A stretch of DNA of 64,000 nucleotides from Rhodocyclaceae bacterium. Lineage in GTDB: Bacteria; Pseudomonadota; Gammaproteobacteria; Burkholderiales; Rhodocyclaceae. This document shows positions 1 to 8,470 of the stretch, piece by piece. The notes below the pieces were generated by a model. It saw nothing but the letters and a program-made list of their open reading frames with translations. It searched no databases and was not told where the DNA came from. Where the stretch lies: NCBI GenBank assembly GCA_008933825.1, contig WBUF01000001.1, positions 1-64,000 on the forward strand, in the 5' to 3' direction. Made by a program: the position numbers and the translations under genes. Each line of letters starts with the position of its first letter. The first letter of the stretch is position 1.

Positions 1-1
1 G

Positions 2-469
2 TGCGAGCTGGCGCCGAAGTGGGCGCGCGAGGCCGCGCCGGAGATCGTCGGCGCCAGCTCGCACGGCCCGGTGGCGCTGGTGTTCGGCAACGAGACGGCG
101 GGGCTCTCCAACGAGGAGGTGGCGCTGTGCCGCCTGCCGGTGATGATCCCGGCCAACCCCGGCTATTCCTCGCTCAACCTCGCCGCCGCGGTGCAGGTGA
201 TGTGCTACGAGCTGCGCCTCGCCGCGCTCGATCCCGGCGCACCGCCGGCGCCGGAGAATCCGCCTGCGAACGCAGAGGAAATCCGGCATTTCTACGCGCA
301 CCTCGAAGCCGCCGTCATGCAGAGCGGCTTCCTCGATCCGGCGCACCCGAAGCGCCTGATGCCGCGCCTGCGCCGGCTGTTCGACCGCATCTCGCTGGAG
401 CGCGACGAGGTCAGCCTGTTGCGCGGCATGCTGAAAGCCTTCATGAAGCCCGGCAATAAAGTTGACTAA
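2..469 (+). CDS. trmJ: tRNA (cytidine/uridine-2'-O-)-methyltransferase TrmJ, 3' part
   Basis: The 5' end lies outside the window; the frame starting at base 2 is open to the TAA at 467-469. The visible protein carries the SPOUT-class signature FGNETAGLSNEE followed by IPANPGYSSLNLAAAVQVMCYE, split here as IPANPGYSSLNL and AAAVQVMCYE, which forms the SAM-binding trefoil knot of TrmJ/TrmH enzymes. The tail after it is the helical extension typical of TrmJ, which 2'-O-methylates position 32 of tRNAs. Its place directly upstream of cysE and the isc operon is the usual betaproteobacterial order. Family is certain; the TrmJ subtype rests on the C-terminal extension and context. Confidence 0.9.
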   Translation, partial: CELAPKWAREAAPEIVGASSHGPVALVFGNETAGLSNEEVALCRLPVMIPANPGYSSLNLAAAVQVMCYELRLAALDPGAPPAPENPPANAEEIRHFYAHLEAAVMQSGFLDPAHPKRLMPRLRRLFDRISLERDEVSLLRGMLKAFMKPGNKVD

Positions 470-491
470 AATCGAGGGTTTTTTGTAATAT
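462..491 (+). promoter_or_regulatory. Candidate cysE promoter overlapping an IscR-like site
   Basis: TTGACT (462-467) is followed 18 bases later by TAATAT (486-491), a good sigma70-like pair; it starts on the last codons of trmJ. The bases around the -35 (AAAGTTGACTAAAATCGAGG, from about 457) resemble the left half of the type-1 IscR consensus and the box in front of iscR, but the right half fits poorly. IscR control of cysE is an inference. Confidence 0.55.
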
Positions 492-523
492 TTCAGCGTT
501 TTCTGATGGATTGGAAGAGAACA

Positions 524-1276
524 ATGTTTGCCCGCCTGCGCGAAGACATCGCCTGCGTATTCGATCGCGATCCGGCCGCCCGAAATACCTGGGAGGTGCT
601 GACCTGCTATCCGGGCCTGCATGCGCTGATCCTGCACCGCATCAACCACGGACTGTGGAGGATGGGCCTGAAGTGGCTGGCGCGACTCGGCTCGAACATC
701 GGGCGCTGGATGACGGGCATCGAGATCCATCCGGGTGCGACGATCGGCCGCCGCTTCTTCATCGACCACGGCATGGGTGTGGTGATCGGCGAGACGGCGC
801 TGATCGGCGACGACTGCACCCTCTACCACGGCGTCACCCTGGGCGGCACGTCATGGAACAAGGGCAAGCGCCATCCGACGCTGGAGCGTGGCGTTGTGAT
901 CGGGGCCGGGGCCAAGGTACTTGGACCGATCACGCTGGGCGAACGGTCCAAGGTCGGTTCGAACGCCGTGGTGGTGCGCGATGTTCCGCCTGGCGCCACC
1001 GCCGTCGGCATCCCGGCGCGCATCGTCGAGGACCGCAGCGAAATCGCGCGCGAAATCAAGGCTGGCCAGATGGGTTTTTCAGCCTATGCAGTGACGCGCA
1101 ACGAGGACGATCCGCTGTCGCAGGCCATACACGGCTTGCTCGACCATGCCGTCGAGACCGACCGCCGCATCGAGAAGTTGCTGAATTGCCTTGAACAATC
1201 AGGTGTCTGCAAGGCTGACGAACTGGCCACGGCCGACAAATTCGATCCGCAGTATTTGGGCAAAATAGTTGACTGA
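524..1276 (+). CDS. cysE: Serine O-acetyltransferase
   Basis: Makes O-acetylserine from serine and acetyl-CoA, the committed step of cysteine synthesis. I chose the ATG at 524 because GGAAGAGA (513-520) is a well-placed ribosome site and the protein then begins [13 protein letters not shown] as family members do; an in-frame ATG at 506 has no such site. A helical N-terminal domain is followed by a left-handed beta-helix of hexapeptide repeats with the catalytic [12 protein letters not shown] and YHGVTLGGT motifs. About 250 residues, normal for the short bacterial CysE type. Lying between trmJ and iscR, it supplies cysteine, the sulfur donor for the desulfurases encoded just downstream. Confidence 0.95.
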   Translation: MFARLREDIACVFDRDPAARNTWEVLTCYPGLHALILHRINHGLWRMGLKWLARLGSNIGRWMTGIEIHPGATIGRRFFIDHGMGVVIGETALIGDDCTLYHGVTLGGTSWNKGKRHPTLERGVVIGAGAKVLGPITLGERSKVGSNAVVVRDVPPGATAVGIPARIVEDRSEIAREIKAGQMGFSAYAVTRNEDDPLSQAIHGLLDHAVETDRRIEKLLNCLEQSGVCKADELATADKFDPQYLGKIVD

Positions 1277-1297
1277 ACTAATCGGGATTAGTATAGT
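1265..1297 (+). promoter_or_regulatory. iscR promoter with type-1 IscR box
   Basis: TTGACT (1269-1274) and TATAGT (1292-1297) are separated by exactly 17 bases, a near-consensus sigma70 promoter. Bases 1265-1289 (starting ATAGTTGACTGAACTAATC) match the type-1 IscR consensus ATASYYGACT...TCRRS at most positions and cover the -35. [2Fe-2S]-IscR bound here would repress the operon when clusters are plentiful, the known autoregulatory loop. It overlaps the end of cysE. Confidence 0.8.
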
Positions 1298-1355
1298 CGA
1301 CTGAAATGTTCAAGTATTGGGTGTGAAAACGCCCGTTTATGGAAAGGATGCAACC

Positions 1356-1838
1356 ATGAGACTGACGACCAAAGGCCGCTTTGCCGTCACGGCGATGATC
1401 GATCTGGCCCAGCGCCAGACTGGCGGGCCGGTGACCCTGGCGGGCATCAGCGAACGGCAGAAAATTTCTTTGTCCTACCTGGAACAGCTGTTCGGAAAGC
1501 TGCGCCGCCACTGCATCGTGGCGAGCGTGCGCGGACCGGGCGGCGGCTATCGCCTGGCGCGCGGGATGCAGGAAGTATCCGTTGCCGACATCATCGCGGC
1601 AGTGGACGAGCCGCTCGATGCTACCAACTGCGGCGGGCGCGAGAACTGCCAGGACGAGCAGCGCTGCATGACCCACGACTTGTGGACAAACCTGAACAAG
1701 CGCATGCACGAGTACCTGGCCTCGGTCACCCTGCATGATCTGGTGAACCAGCCCAAGGCCAAGGCGGTGGCGGCGACGATTTCCATGGACGATCGCCTGC
1801 GCGGCGCAAGACGCGACAACGTGGCGATGTCGGCGTAG
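1356..1838 (+). CDS. iscR: Fe-S cluster assembly transcriptional regulator IscR
   Basis: Rrf2-family repressor that senses [2Fe-2S] cluster status and controls the isc operon. The start ATG at 1356 is preceded by AAAGGA at good spacing and gives MRLTTKGRFAV, the standard N terminus. A winged-helix DNA-binding region (about 1-80, with the wing GPGGGYRLAR) is followed by the cluster-binding loop. Cys92, Cys98, Cys104 and His107, the ligands known in the E. coli protein, are all present at the same numbers. First gene of a run of closely spaced genes to about 8.4 kb. Confidence 0.97.
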   Translation: MRLTTKGRFAVTAMIDLAQRQTGGPVTLAGISERQKISLSYLEQLFGKLRRHCIVASVRGPGGGYRLARGMQEVSVADIIAAVDEPLDATNCGGRENCQDEQRCMTHDLWTNLNKRMHEYLASVTLHDLVNQPKAKAVAATISMDDRLRGARRDNVAMSA

Positions 1839-1849
1839 CGCTGAACACG

Positions 1850-3001
1850 ATGTTCGTCCCGGCCTACCTCGACCACAACGCCACGACGCCGCTCGACGCG
1901 GGCGTGCTGGAGGCGATGCTGCCGTTCCTGAAGGAACGCTACGGCAACCCGTCCAGCCGTCACGAGTACGGCCGCGCGGCGCGTGCCGCCATCGACGCGG
2001 CTCGCCAGCAGGTGGCGGCGGCAGTGGGGGCGCACCCGACCGAGGTGGTGTTCGCCAGCGGCGGCTCGGAGGCCAACAACCTCTTCATCAAGGGCGCAGC
2101 GGCCTGCCTGAAGCCGGCGACCATCGCGGTCTCGGCCATCGAGCACCCCTGCGTGCGCGAGCCGGCCTTCGATCTGAAGCGGTTCGGCTGGGACGTGCAC
2201 GAGATCGCCGTAGATGCCGAGGGCCGTGTCCTGGAGACTGACTTTTCCGCGGCGCTGGCGAAGAAGCCCGCGATCGTCTCGGTGATGCTGGCCAACAACG
2301 AGACGGGCGTGCTGCAGGACATTGCCGCGCTGGCGGCGCGTGCGGCGAAGGCGTGGTTCCACACCGACGCGGTGCAGGCGCTGGGCAAGGTGGCCATCGA
2401 CTTCCGCGCGCTGAATGCCGCCGGGGTGAACGCGCTGACGGTCTCCGCGCACAAGATCTGCGGCCCGAAGGGCGCCGCGGCGCTGGTGCTGGACAAGCGC
2501 ATCGAACTGAAGCCGCTGATTTCCGGCGGCGGCCAGGAGCGCAAGCTGCGCTCCGGCACCGAGAACGTCGCGGCCATCGTCGGCTTCGGCGCCGCCTGCG
2601 AGCTGGCGGTGGCGCGGCTGGAGGCGGATGCGGCGCGCCTGAACGCGCTGCGCGGACAACTTGAAGCCGGCCTGGCGGCGAGCGGCGCGGCGATCTTCAG
2701 CCGCAATGCGCCGCGCCTGCCGAACACGACATTTTTTGCGCTGGCCGGCATCGACGGCGAGACGCTGGTGGCGCAACTGGATCGCGCCGGCTTCGCCGTG
2801 GCGAGCGGCTCGGCCTGCTCGAGCGTCTCGCCCGAGCCCTCGCACACGCTGCTGGCGATGGGCGTCGAGGCGGGCATGGCGAAGGGCGCCCTGCGCGTCT
2901 CGCTCGGCCGCGCCAATACGGAAGAGGACGTCGCGCGCTTTCTGGAGGCGCTCGGCGAAACGGTTCGAAAACTGAAAGGGCTGGCCGCGGTGGCCGCCTG
3001 A
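1850..3001 (+). CDS. Cysteine desulfurase, NifS-like paralogue
   Basis: A fold-type I PLP enzyme of 383 residues that removes sulfur from cysteine. It shows YLDHNATTP at the N terminus, the PLP lysine in SAHKICGPKG (Lys202) and the catalytic cysteine in ASGSACSSVSPEPS (Cys323). It is clearly different from the IscS encoded next to it (shorter, different sequence throughout) and resembles NifS-like desulfurases that sit between iscR and iscS in many betaproteobacteria. Starts 11 bases after iscR. Its specific acceptor is unknown: it may serve IscU together with IscS or another sulfur pathway. Confidence 0.9.
   Translation: MFVPAYLDHNATTPLDAGVLEAMLPFLKERYGNPSSRHEYGRAARAAIDAARQQVAAAVGAHPTEVVFASGGSEANNLFIKGAAACLKPATIAVSAIEHPCVREPAFDLKRFGWDVHEIAVDAEGRVLETDFSAALAKKPAIVSVMLANNETGVLQDIAALAARAAKAWFHTDAVQALGKVAIDFRALNAAGVNALTVSAHKICGPKGAAALVLDKRIELKPLISGGGQERKLRSGTENVAAIVGFGAACELAVARLEADAARLNALRGQLEAGLAASGAAIFSRNAPRLPNTTFFALAGIDGETLVAQLDRAGFAVASGSACSSVSPEPSHTLLAMGVEAGMAKGALRVSLGRANTEEDVARFLEALGETVRKLKGLAAVAA
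2236..2246 (+). repeat. GACTGACTTTT motif
   Basis: Exact 11-mer in the nifS-like gene, read as ETDF. Confidence 0.7.
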
Positions 3002-3022
3002 CAACAATAGCTGGAGAAGAGC

Positions 3023-4234
3023 ATGCTGAAATTTCCCATCTACCTCGACTATTCGGCGACGACCCCGGTCGACCCGCGCGTGGCCGAGCGGATGATTCCC
3101 TGGCTGGTCGAAAAATTCGGCAATCCGGCCTCGCGCTCCCACGCCTACGGCTGGGAGGCGGAGAAGGCCGTCGAGGAGGCGCGCGAGAACGTCGCCGCAC
3201 TGGTCAATGCCGACCCGAAGGAGATCGTGTGGACCTCCGGGGCGACGGAATCGAACAACCTTGCCATCAAGGGCGCGGCCTTCTTCTACCAGGGCAAGGG
3301 CAAGCACCTCGTCACGGTGAAGACCGAGCACAAGGCGGTGCTCGACACCATGCGCGAGCTGGAGCGGCAGGGCTTCGAGGTGACCTACCTCGATCCGCAG
3401 GAGAACGGACTGGTCGACCTCGAGCAGTTCAAGGCGGCGCTGCGCCCCGACACCCTCCTCGCCTCGGTGATGTACGTGAACAACGAGATCGGCGTCATCC
3501 AGCCGATCGAGCAGATGGGCGAGATCTGCCGCGGCAAGGGCGTCCTCCTCCACGTCGACGCCGCCCAGGCGACCGGCAAGGTGGCGATCGACCTCGGCAA
3601 GCTGAAGGTCGACCTGATGTCCTTCTCGGCGCACAAGACCTACGGCCCGAAGGGCATCGGCGCGCTCTACGTGCGGCGCAAGCCGCGCATCCGCCTGGAG
3701 GCGCAGATGCACGGCGGCGGCCACGAGCGGGGCCTGCGCTCCGGCACGCTGGCCACCCACCAGATCGTCGGCATGGGCGAGGCCTTCCGCTTCGCCCGCG
3801 AGGAGATGGCCAGCGAAAACGAGCGCATCCGCATGCTGCGCGACCGCCTGTGGAAGGGCCTCTCCGACATCGAGCAGGTCTTCCTCAACGGCGACCTTGA
3901 GAGCCGCGTGCCGCACAACCTCAACGTCAGCTTCGCCTTCGTCGAGGGCGAGTCGCTGATGATGGCGATCAAGGACGTGGCGGTCTCGTCCGGCTCGGCG
4001 TGCACCTCGGCCAGCCTGGAGCCGTCCTATGTGCTGCGCGCGCTGGGCCGCCAGGACGAGCTGGCGCACAGCTCGATCCGCTTCACCATCGGCCGCTTCA
4101 CGACGGTCGAGGAAATCGACTACACGATCCAGCTCCTGCACCGGCAGATCGCCAAGCTGCGCGAGATGTCGCCGCTGTGGGACATGTACAAGGAAGGCAT
4201 CGACCTCAACACCGTCCAGTGGGCGGCGCACTGA
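3023..4234 (+). CDS. iscS: Cysteine desulfurase IscS
   Basis: The main sulfur donor for Fe-S assembly and tRNA thiolation. 403 residues, the normal IscS length, beginning [20 protein letters not shown]. The PLP lysine lies in [10 protein letters not shown] (Lys205) and the persulfide-carrying cysteine in [14 protein letters not shown] (Cys327) on the mobile loop. A clear ribosome site (GGAGAAGAG) precedes the ATG. Followed by iscU after 21 bases. Confidence 0.97.
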   Translation: MLKFPIYLDYSATTPVDPRVAERMIPWLVEKFGNPASRSHAYGWEAEKAVEEARENVAALVNADPKEIVWTSGATESNNLAIKGAAFFYQGKGKHLVTVKTEHKAVLDTMRELERQGFEVTYLDPQENGLVDLEQFKAALRPDTLLASVMYVNNEIGVIQPIEQMGEICRGKGVLLHVDAAQATGKVAIDLGKLKVDLMSFSAHKTYGPKGIGALYVRRKPRIRLEAQMHGGGHERGLRSGTLATHQIVGMGEAFRFAREEMASENERIRMLRDRLWKGLSDIEQVFLNGDLESRVPHNLNVSFAFVEGESLMMAIKDVAVSSGSACTSASLEPSYVLRALGRQDELAHSSIRFTIGRFTTVEEIDYTIQLLHRQIAKLREMSPLWDMYKEGIDLNTVQWAAH

Positions 4235-4255
4235 GTTTTTGAAGGAGCAGCGAAA

Positions 4256-4636
4256 ATGTCCTATAGCGAAAAGGTTCTCGACCACTACGAACACCCGCGC
4301 AACGTCGGCGCCTTCGACAAGGAGGAAGACGGCATCGGCACCGGCATGGTCGGCGCGCCGGCCTGCGGCGACGTGATGAAGCTGCAGATCAAGGTGAACA
4401 AGGAGGGCGTCATCGAGGACGCCAAGTTCAAGACCTACGGCTGCGGCTCGGCCATCGCCTCCAGCTCGCTCGTCACCGAGTGGGTGAAGGGCAAGACGGT
4501 GGACCAGGCCCTCGAGATCAAGAACACGCAGATCGCCGAGGAACTGGCCCTGCCGCCGGTTAAAATCCATTGTTCCATCCTGGCCGAGGACGCCATCAAG
4601 GCGGCCGTGGCCGATTACAAGAAAAAACACGAATAA
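4256..4636 (+). CDS. iscU: Fe-S cluster assembly scaffold IscU
   Basis: Scaffold on which IscS-derived sulfur and iron are assembled into a [2Fe-2S] cluster before transfer by HscA/HscB. The three ligand cysteines are at positions 37 (GAPACGDVM), 63 (YGCGSAIA) and 106 (HCSILAEDA), the same numbers as in E. coli, and the chaperone-recognition motif LPPVK lies between the second and third. 126 residues, normal length. Confidence 0.97.
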   Translation: MSYSEKVLDHYEHPRNVGAFDKEEDGIGTGMVGAPACGDVMKLQIKVNKEGVIEDAKFKTYGCGSAIASSSLVTEWVKGKTVDQALEIKNTQIAEELALPPVKIHCSILAEDAIKAAVADYKKKHE

Positions 4637-4649
4637 GGCGAGGTAAATC

Positions 4650-4973
4650 ATGACGGTCACATTGAGCGAAAGGGCGGCCAAGCACGTTTCCAATTTCATC
4701 GCCAAGCGCGGCAAGGGCGTCGGCGTGCGCATCGGCGTGAAGACTTCGGGCTGCTCGGGCATGTCCTACAAGCTGGAGTTTGCCGACGAGGCCGCCCCCG
4801 AGGACATCGTCTTCGAAAGCCATGGCGTCAAGGTGCTGGTCGACCCGAAGAGCCTGCCCTACGTCGACGGCACGGAACTCGACTATGCGCGCGAGGGCCT
4901 CAACGAAGGGTTCAAGTTCAACAACCCCAACGTCAAGGACCAGTGCGGCTGCGGGGAAAGCTTCAACGTCTGA
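4650..4973 (+). CDS. iscA: A-type Fe-S carrier IscA
   Basis: A-type carrier that passes clusters to target apoproteins, especially [4Fe-4S] proteins. The three conserved cysteines are present: Cys35 in TSGCSGMSY, and Cys99 and Cys101 in the [10 protein letters not shown] terminus. 107 residues, typical. Lies 13 bases after iscU. Confidence 0.97.
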   Translation: MTVTLSERAAKHVSNFIAKRGKGVGVRIGVKTSGCSGMSYKLEFADEAAPEDIVFESHGVKVLVDPKSLPYVDGTELDYAREGLNEGFKFNNPNVKDQCGCGESFNV

Positions 4974-4989
4974 CCTTTAGCGCCAGAAC

Positions 4990-5523
4990 GTGATTCCGGA
5001 TTTCAGCCAGGACTACTTCGCGCTGTTCGCCCTGCCGCGCGCCTACCGCATAGACGCGGCCCGGCTCGACCAGGCCTACCATGCCATGCAGGGCAAGGTG
5101 CATCCGGACCGCCACGCCCACCTGCCGGAAACCGAGCGGCGCCTGTCCATGCAATGGGCGGCGCAGGTCAACGAGGCTTACCGCACGCTGAAGCAGCCGC
5201 TGCTGCGCGCGCATTACCTGCTGCGCCTGGCCGGCGCGGAAACCGACCACGAGAGCAACACGGCCATGACGCCGGCGTTTCTCATGGAGCAGATGGAGTG
5301 GCGCGAGGCGGTGGCCGAGGCGCGCGCGGCTGGCGACCACCACGAGCTGGAAAAGCTGATGCAGCGCCTGGAGAGGCACGCCGGCGAGATTCGCGGCGAG
5401 ATCGAGCAAAGCCTCGATGCGAAGAAGGATTACGAAGCGGCAGCGGACGCGGTGCGCCGCCTGATGTTCATGGAAAAGCTCGAACACGAAATAGAAGACG
5501 CGCTCGAAGCGCTCGAAAACTGA
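4990..5523 (+). CDS. hscB: Fe-S assembly J-domain co-chaperone HscB
   Basis: J-protein that brings cluster-loaded IscU to HscA and stimulates its ATPase. The J domain (about 5-75) holds the HPDRHAHLP motif; the rest is the helical IscU-binding domain. The start is a GTG at 4990 giving [16 protein letters not shown], which aligns with the family start. The stop shares its last base with the hscA start (TGATG), implying translational coupling. Confidence 0.95.
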   Translation: MIPDFSQDYFALFALPRAYRIDAARLDQAYHAMQGKVHPDRHAHLPETERRLSMQWAAQVNEAYRTLKQPLLRAHYLLRLAGAETDHESNTAMTPAFLMEQMEWREAVAEARAAGDHHELEKLMQRLERHAGEIRGEIEQSLDAKKDYEAAADAVRRLMFMEKLEHEIEDALEALEN

Positions 5524-7391
5524 TGGCCTTACTGCAAATCTCCGAGCCCGGCATGTCCGCGGCCCCGCACCAGCATCGGCTGGCGGTGGGCATCGACCTG
5601 GGCACCACCAATTCCATCGTTGCCACCGTGCGCAACGGCATTGCCGTCGTGCTGCAGGACGAAGTCGGCCGCAGCCTGCTGCCCTCCATCGTGCGCTACA
5701 AGGCCGACGGCTGCGTCGATGTCGGCCACGCAGCGCAGGGCGCCCAGTCGCTCGACCCGCGCAACACCATCGTCTCGGCGAAGCGCTTCATGGGGCGCGG
5801 CCTCAAGGACGTCTCGCACATCGAATCGATGCCCTACGATTTCCTCGACGCCGAGGGCATGGTTCGCCTGCGCACCGTGGCCGGCGTGAAGAGCCCGGTG
5901 GAAATTTCTGCGGAAATCCTCAAGTCGCTGCGCATCCGCGCCGAGGCGAGTCTCGGCGGCGAACTGGTCGGCGCCGTCATTACCGTGCCGGCCTATTTCG
6001 ACGATGCCCAGCGCCAGGCCACCAAGGATGCCGCCAGGCTGGCCGGGCTCAACGTGCTGCGCCTGCTCAACGAGCCGACGGCGGCGGCCATCGCCTACGG
6101 CCTCGACAACGCCTCGGAAGGCGTCTATGCCGTGTTCGACCTCGGCGGCGGCACCTTCGACATCTCCATCCTCAAGCTCTCGCGCGGCGTCTTCGAGGTG
6201 CTCGCCACCAACGGCGACGCATCGCTCGGCGGCGACGACTTCGACCAGCGCGTGTACTGCTGGATACTCGACGACGCCAAGATCCGCTTTCCCAGCATCG
6301 AGGACACGCGCTACCTGCTGCTCAAGGCGCGCGAGGCCAAGGAGATGCTGACCGGCCACGACGTGGCGCCGATCCACGCCGAGCTGTCCGGCGGCGAGAC
6401 GATCGACCTGAAGCTGAAGATCGACACCTTCGCCGAGATCACGAAGACCCTCATCTCGAAGACCCTCGGCCCGACGCGCAAGGCCCTGCGCGACGCCGGC
6501 CTGACGGTGAATGATGTCAAGGGCGTGGTGATGGTTGGCGGCGCCACGCGCATGCCGCAGGTCCAGCGCGCCGTGGCCGAGTACTTCAGGCAGGAGCCGC
6601 TGACCAACCTCGACCCGGAGAAGGTGGTGGCGCTGGGTGCTGCCATGCAGGCCAACGTGCTGGCCGGCAACCGCGCCGGCAGTGACGACTGGCTGCTGCT
6701 CGACGTCATCCCGCTCTCGCTCGGCATGGAGACCATGGGCGGCCTCACCGAGAAGGTGATCCCGCGCAACTCCACCATCCCCATTGCCAAGGCGCAGGAC
6801 TTCACCACCTACAAGGACGGCCAGACGGCGATGAGCTTCCACATCGTGCAGGGCGAGCGCGAGCTGGTCGCCGACTGCCGCTCGCTGGCCAAGTTCGAGT
6901 TGCGCGGCATCCCGCCGATGGTGGCGGGGGCGGCGCGCATCCGCGTCACCTTTCAGGTGGACGCCGACGGCCTGCTCTCCGTCTCGGCGCGAGAGATGAC
7001 TTCCGGCGTCGAGGCGTCCATCACCGTCAAGCCGTCCTACGGCCTCAGCGACGACGAGATTGCCGGCATGCTGAAGGAGTCGATGGAGCATGTCGGCGAC
7101 GACGTGCAGGCGCGCAACCTGCGCGAGCAGCAGGTCGAGGCCGGGCGCCTGATCGAGGCGGTCGAGGCGGCGCTGGCCGCGGACGGCCGCCTGCTGCGCC
7201 CGGACGAGCGCGCCGACATCGACGAGGAGATCGCCTCGCTGAGAAAGCGCATCGCCGGCACCGATCACCGCGCCATCAAGGCTGGCATCGATTCGCTCAA
7301 CGCCGCCACACAGGACTTCGCCGCCCGCCGCATGGACCAGGGCGTGAGAAGGGCGCTCACCGGACACAAGGTAATCGAACTCAAGCTATGA
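5523..7391 (+). CDS. hscA: Fe-S assembly Hsp70 chaperone HscA
   Basis: Specialised Hsp70 that binds the LPPVK motif of IscU and drives cluster release. The ATG at 5523 overlaps the hscB stop; the ATPase domain begins [16 protein letters not shown] and includes [10 protein letters not shown]; the substrate domain follows from about residue 390. 622 residues against about 616-620 in the family. The stop overlaps the ferredoxin start (ATGA). Confidence 0.96.
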   Translation: MALLQISEPGMSAAPHQHRLAVGIDLGTTNSIVATVRNGIAVVLQDEVGRSLLPSIVRYKADGCVDVGHAAQGAQSLDPRNTIVSAKRFMGRGLKDVSHIESMPYDFLDAEGMVRLRTVAGVKSPVEISAEILKSLRIRAEASLGGELVGAVITVPAYFDDAQRQATKDAARLAGLNVLRLLNEPTAAAIAYGLDNASEGVYAVFDLGGGTFDISILKLSRGVFEVLATNGDASLGGDDFDQRVYCWILDDAKIRFPSIEDTRYLLLKAREAKEMLTGHDVAPIHAELSGGETIDLKLKIDTFAEITKTLISKTLGPTRKALRDAGLTVNDVKGVVMVGGATRMPQVQRAVAEYFRQEPLTNLDPEKVVALGAAMQANVLAGNRAGSDDWLLLDVIPLSLGMETMGGLTEKVIPRNSTIPIAKAQDFTTYKDGQTAMSFHIVQGERELVADCRSLAKFELRGIPPMVAGAARIRVTFQVDADGLLSVSAREMTSGVEASITVKPSYGLSDDEIAGMLKESMEHVGDDVQARNLREQQVEAGRLIEAVEAALAADGRLLRPDERADIDEEIASLRKRIAGTDHRAIKAGIDSLNAATQDFAARRMDQGVRRALTGHKVIELKL

Positions 7392-7732
7392 CCCAGATCA
7401 TCGTCCTGCCCCATGTCGAACTGTGCCCGGAAGGCGCCGTGATCGACGTCCCGCCCGGCACCAGCATCTGCGAGGGGCTGCTCAAGAACGGCATCGAGAT
7501 CGAGCATGCCTGCGAGCTGTCCTGCGCCTGCACGACCTGCCACGTCATCGTGCGCGAAGGCTTCGACTCGCTGGCCGAGGCCGAGGAGAAGGAAGAGGAC
7601 CTGCTCGACAAGGCCTGGGGCCTCGAGCCCAACTCGCGCCTGTCCTGCCAGGCCAAGGTGGCTGGCACGCCGCTGGTCGTGGAAATCCCGAAATACACCA
7701 TCAACATGGTTTCGGAGGGCCACAAGAAGTGA
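7388..7732 (+). CDS. fdx: ISC-type [2Fe-2S] ferredoxin
   Basis: Adrenodoxin-type ferredoxin that supplies electrons during cluster assembly on IscU. Ligand cysteines are Cys42, Cys48, Cys51 ([12 protein letters not shown]) and Cys87 (RLSCQAK), the pattern of the ISC ferredoxins. 114 residues. Start overlaps the hscA stop by four bases. Confidence 0.96.
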   Translation: MTQIIVLPHVELCPEGAVIDVPPGTSICEGLLKNGIEIEHACELSCACTTCHVIVREGFDSLAEAEEKEEDLLDKAWGLEPNSRLSCQAKVAGTPLVVEIPKYTINMVSEGHKK

Positions 7733-7740
7733 CTACCTTC

Positions 7741-7831
7741 CCCCCGTCCCCCTTCCCCGGGAAGGGGGTGACAGTTGATCGCTACGCTCACATTCAGTTG
7801 GCTGCGCCTCCTTGGGGCGGCCCGGCGGAGG
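7741..7831 (+). repeat. REP-like palindromic element, copy A
   Basis: A GC-rich intergenic element between fdx and iscX. It begins with a near-perfect hairpin, CCCCCTTCCC (7748-7757) against GGGAAGGGGG (7759-7768), then TGAC, a less conserved middle, and a conserved tail GTTGGCTGCGCC...CGGCCCGGCGG. The same architecture, inverted, lies at 30959-31060 before rnfE. The right edge contributes GGAGG (7827-7831), the ribosome site of iscX. Confidence 0.75.
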
Positions 7832-7835
7832 CGCT

Positions 7836-8030
7836 ATGAAATGGACCGACATCAACGACATCGCCATCGCGCTGGCCGATGCCCATCCCGACGTCGACCC
7901 GATGAAGATCAATTTCGTCGACCTGATGAACTGGGTGAGGGCGCTGCCGGACTTCGATGACGATCCCGGCCATTGCGGCGAGAAGATCCTCGAGGCGATC
8001 CAGGCGGCCTGGATCGAAGAGAAGGAATGA
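7836..8030 (+). CDS. iscX: Fe-S assembly protein IscX
   Basis: Small acidic protein (64 residues) of the ISC system that binds IscS and iron and modulates desulfurase activity. It begins MKWTDINDIA and contains the family-typical DPMKINFVDLMNWV and FDDDPGHCGEKILEAIQ. Ribosome site GGAGG four bases upstream, lying in the edge of a palindromic repeat. Its stop overlaps the next gene's start (ATGA). Confidence 0.95.
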   Translation: MKWTDINDIAIALADAHPDVDPMKINFVDLMNWVRALPDFDDDPGHCGEKILEAIQAAWIEEKE

Positions 8031-8413
8031 ACCGCGACGAAGGCGGCCTGCAGCGCAACGTGCTCGGCGGCCCGCTCGGCGTGTGCAGCGAGCAGCCGGT
8101 GACCGGTTTTTTCCGCACAGGCTGCTGCGACACCGGCCCGCAGGACATCGGTCGCCACACCGTCTGCATCGTTGCCACCGAGGAATTTCTCGCCTTTTCC
8201 AAGACGCGCGGCAACGACCTGTCGACGCCTAAGCCAGAGTACGATTTTCCCGGCGTACAGCCGGGCCAGCGCTGGTGCCTGTGCGCCGCGCGCTGGGTCG
8301 AGGCTTACAAGGCCGGCATGGCGCCGCAGGTGGTGCTCAACGCCACCAACGAGGCGACGCTGGACCTCGTGCCGCTCGAGACGCTGAAGCGCTACGCCGT
8401 CGACCTGCACTGA
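8027..8413 (+). CDS. DUF2237 family protein
   Basis: 128-residue protein of a widespread family of unknown function. Cysteines cluster in NVLGGPLGVCSEQP, FRTGCCDTGPQD and RWCLCAARW, with a conserved GRHTVC stretch; no signal peptide or membrane segment. The start codon overlaps the iscX stop, so it is probably the last gene of the isc operon and translated by coupling. A redox or metal role is possible but not shown. Confidence 0.85.
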   Translation: MNRDEGGLQRNVLGGPLGVCSEQPVTGFFRTGCCDTGPQDIGRHTVCIVATEEFLAFSKTRGNDLSTPKPEYDFPGVQPGQRWCLCAARWVEAYKAGMAPQVVLNATNEATLDLVPLETLKRYAVDLH

Positions 8414-8427
8414 AACGGACGCGCCAG

Positions 8428-8452
8428 AAAAAGGCCGCCTGCGGGTGGCCTT
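8428..8452. terminator. Bidirectional terminator between DUF2237 and DUF1015 genes
   Basis: AAGGCCGCC (8431-8439) and GGTGGCCTT (8444-8452) form a 9-bp stem with one G-T pair and the loop TGCG. On the minus strand the hairpin is followed by a T-run (complement of 8428-8432), fitting a terminator for the leftward DUF1015 gene; the isc operon ends from the other side. Confidence 0.7.
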
Positions 8453-8470
8453 GAACTTGTACGGGTCGGC

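Noticed and set aside
1547-4762. A very long open frame on the minus strand across iscR to iscA
   Set aside because: It is antisense to well-recognised isc genes, has no family features and reflects GC-rich codon bias. The same holds for long antisense frames across hscA, mfd (plus strand 11182-14475) and nifJ.
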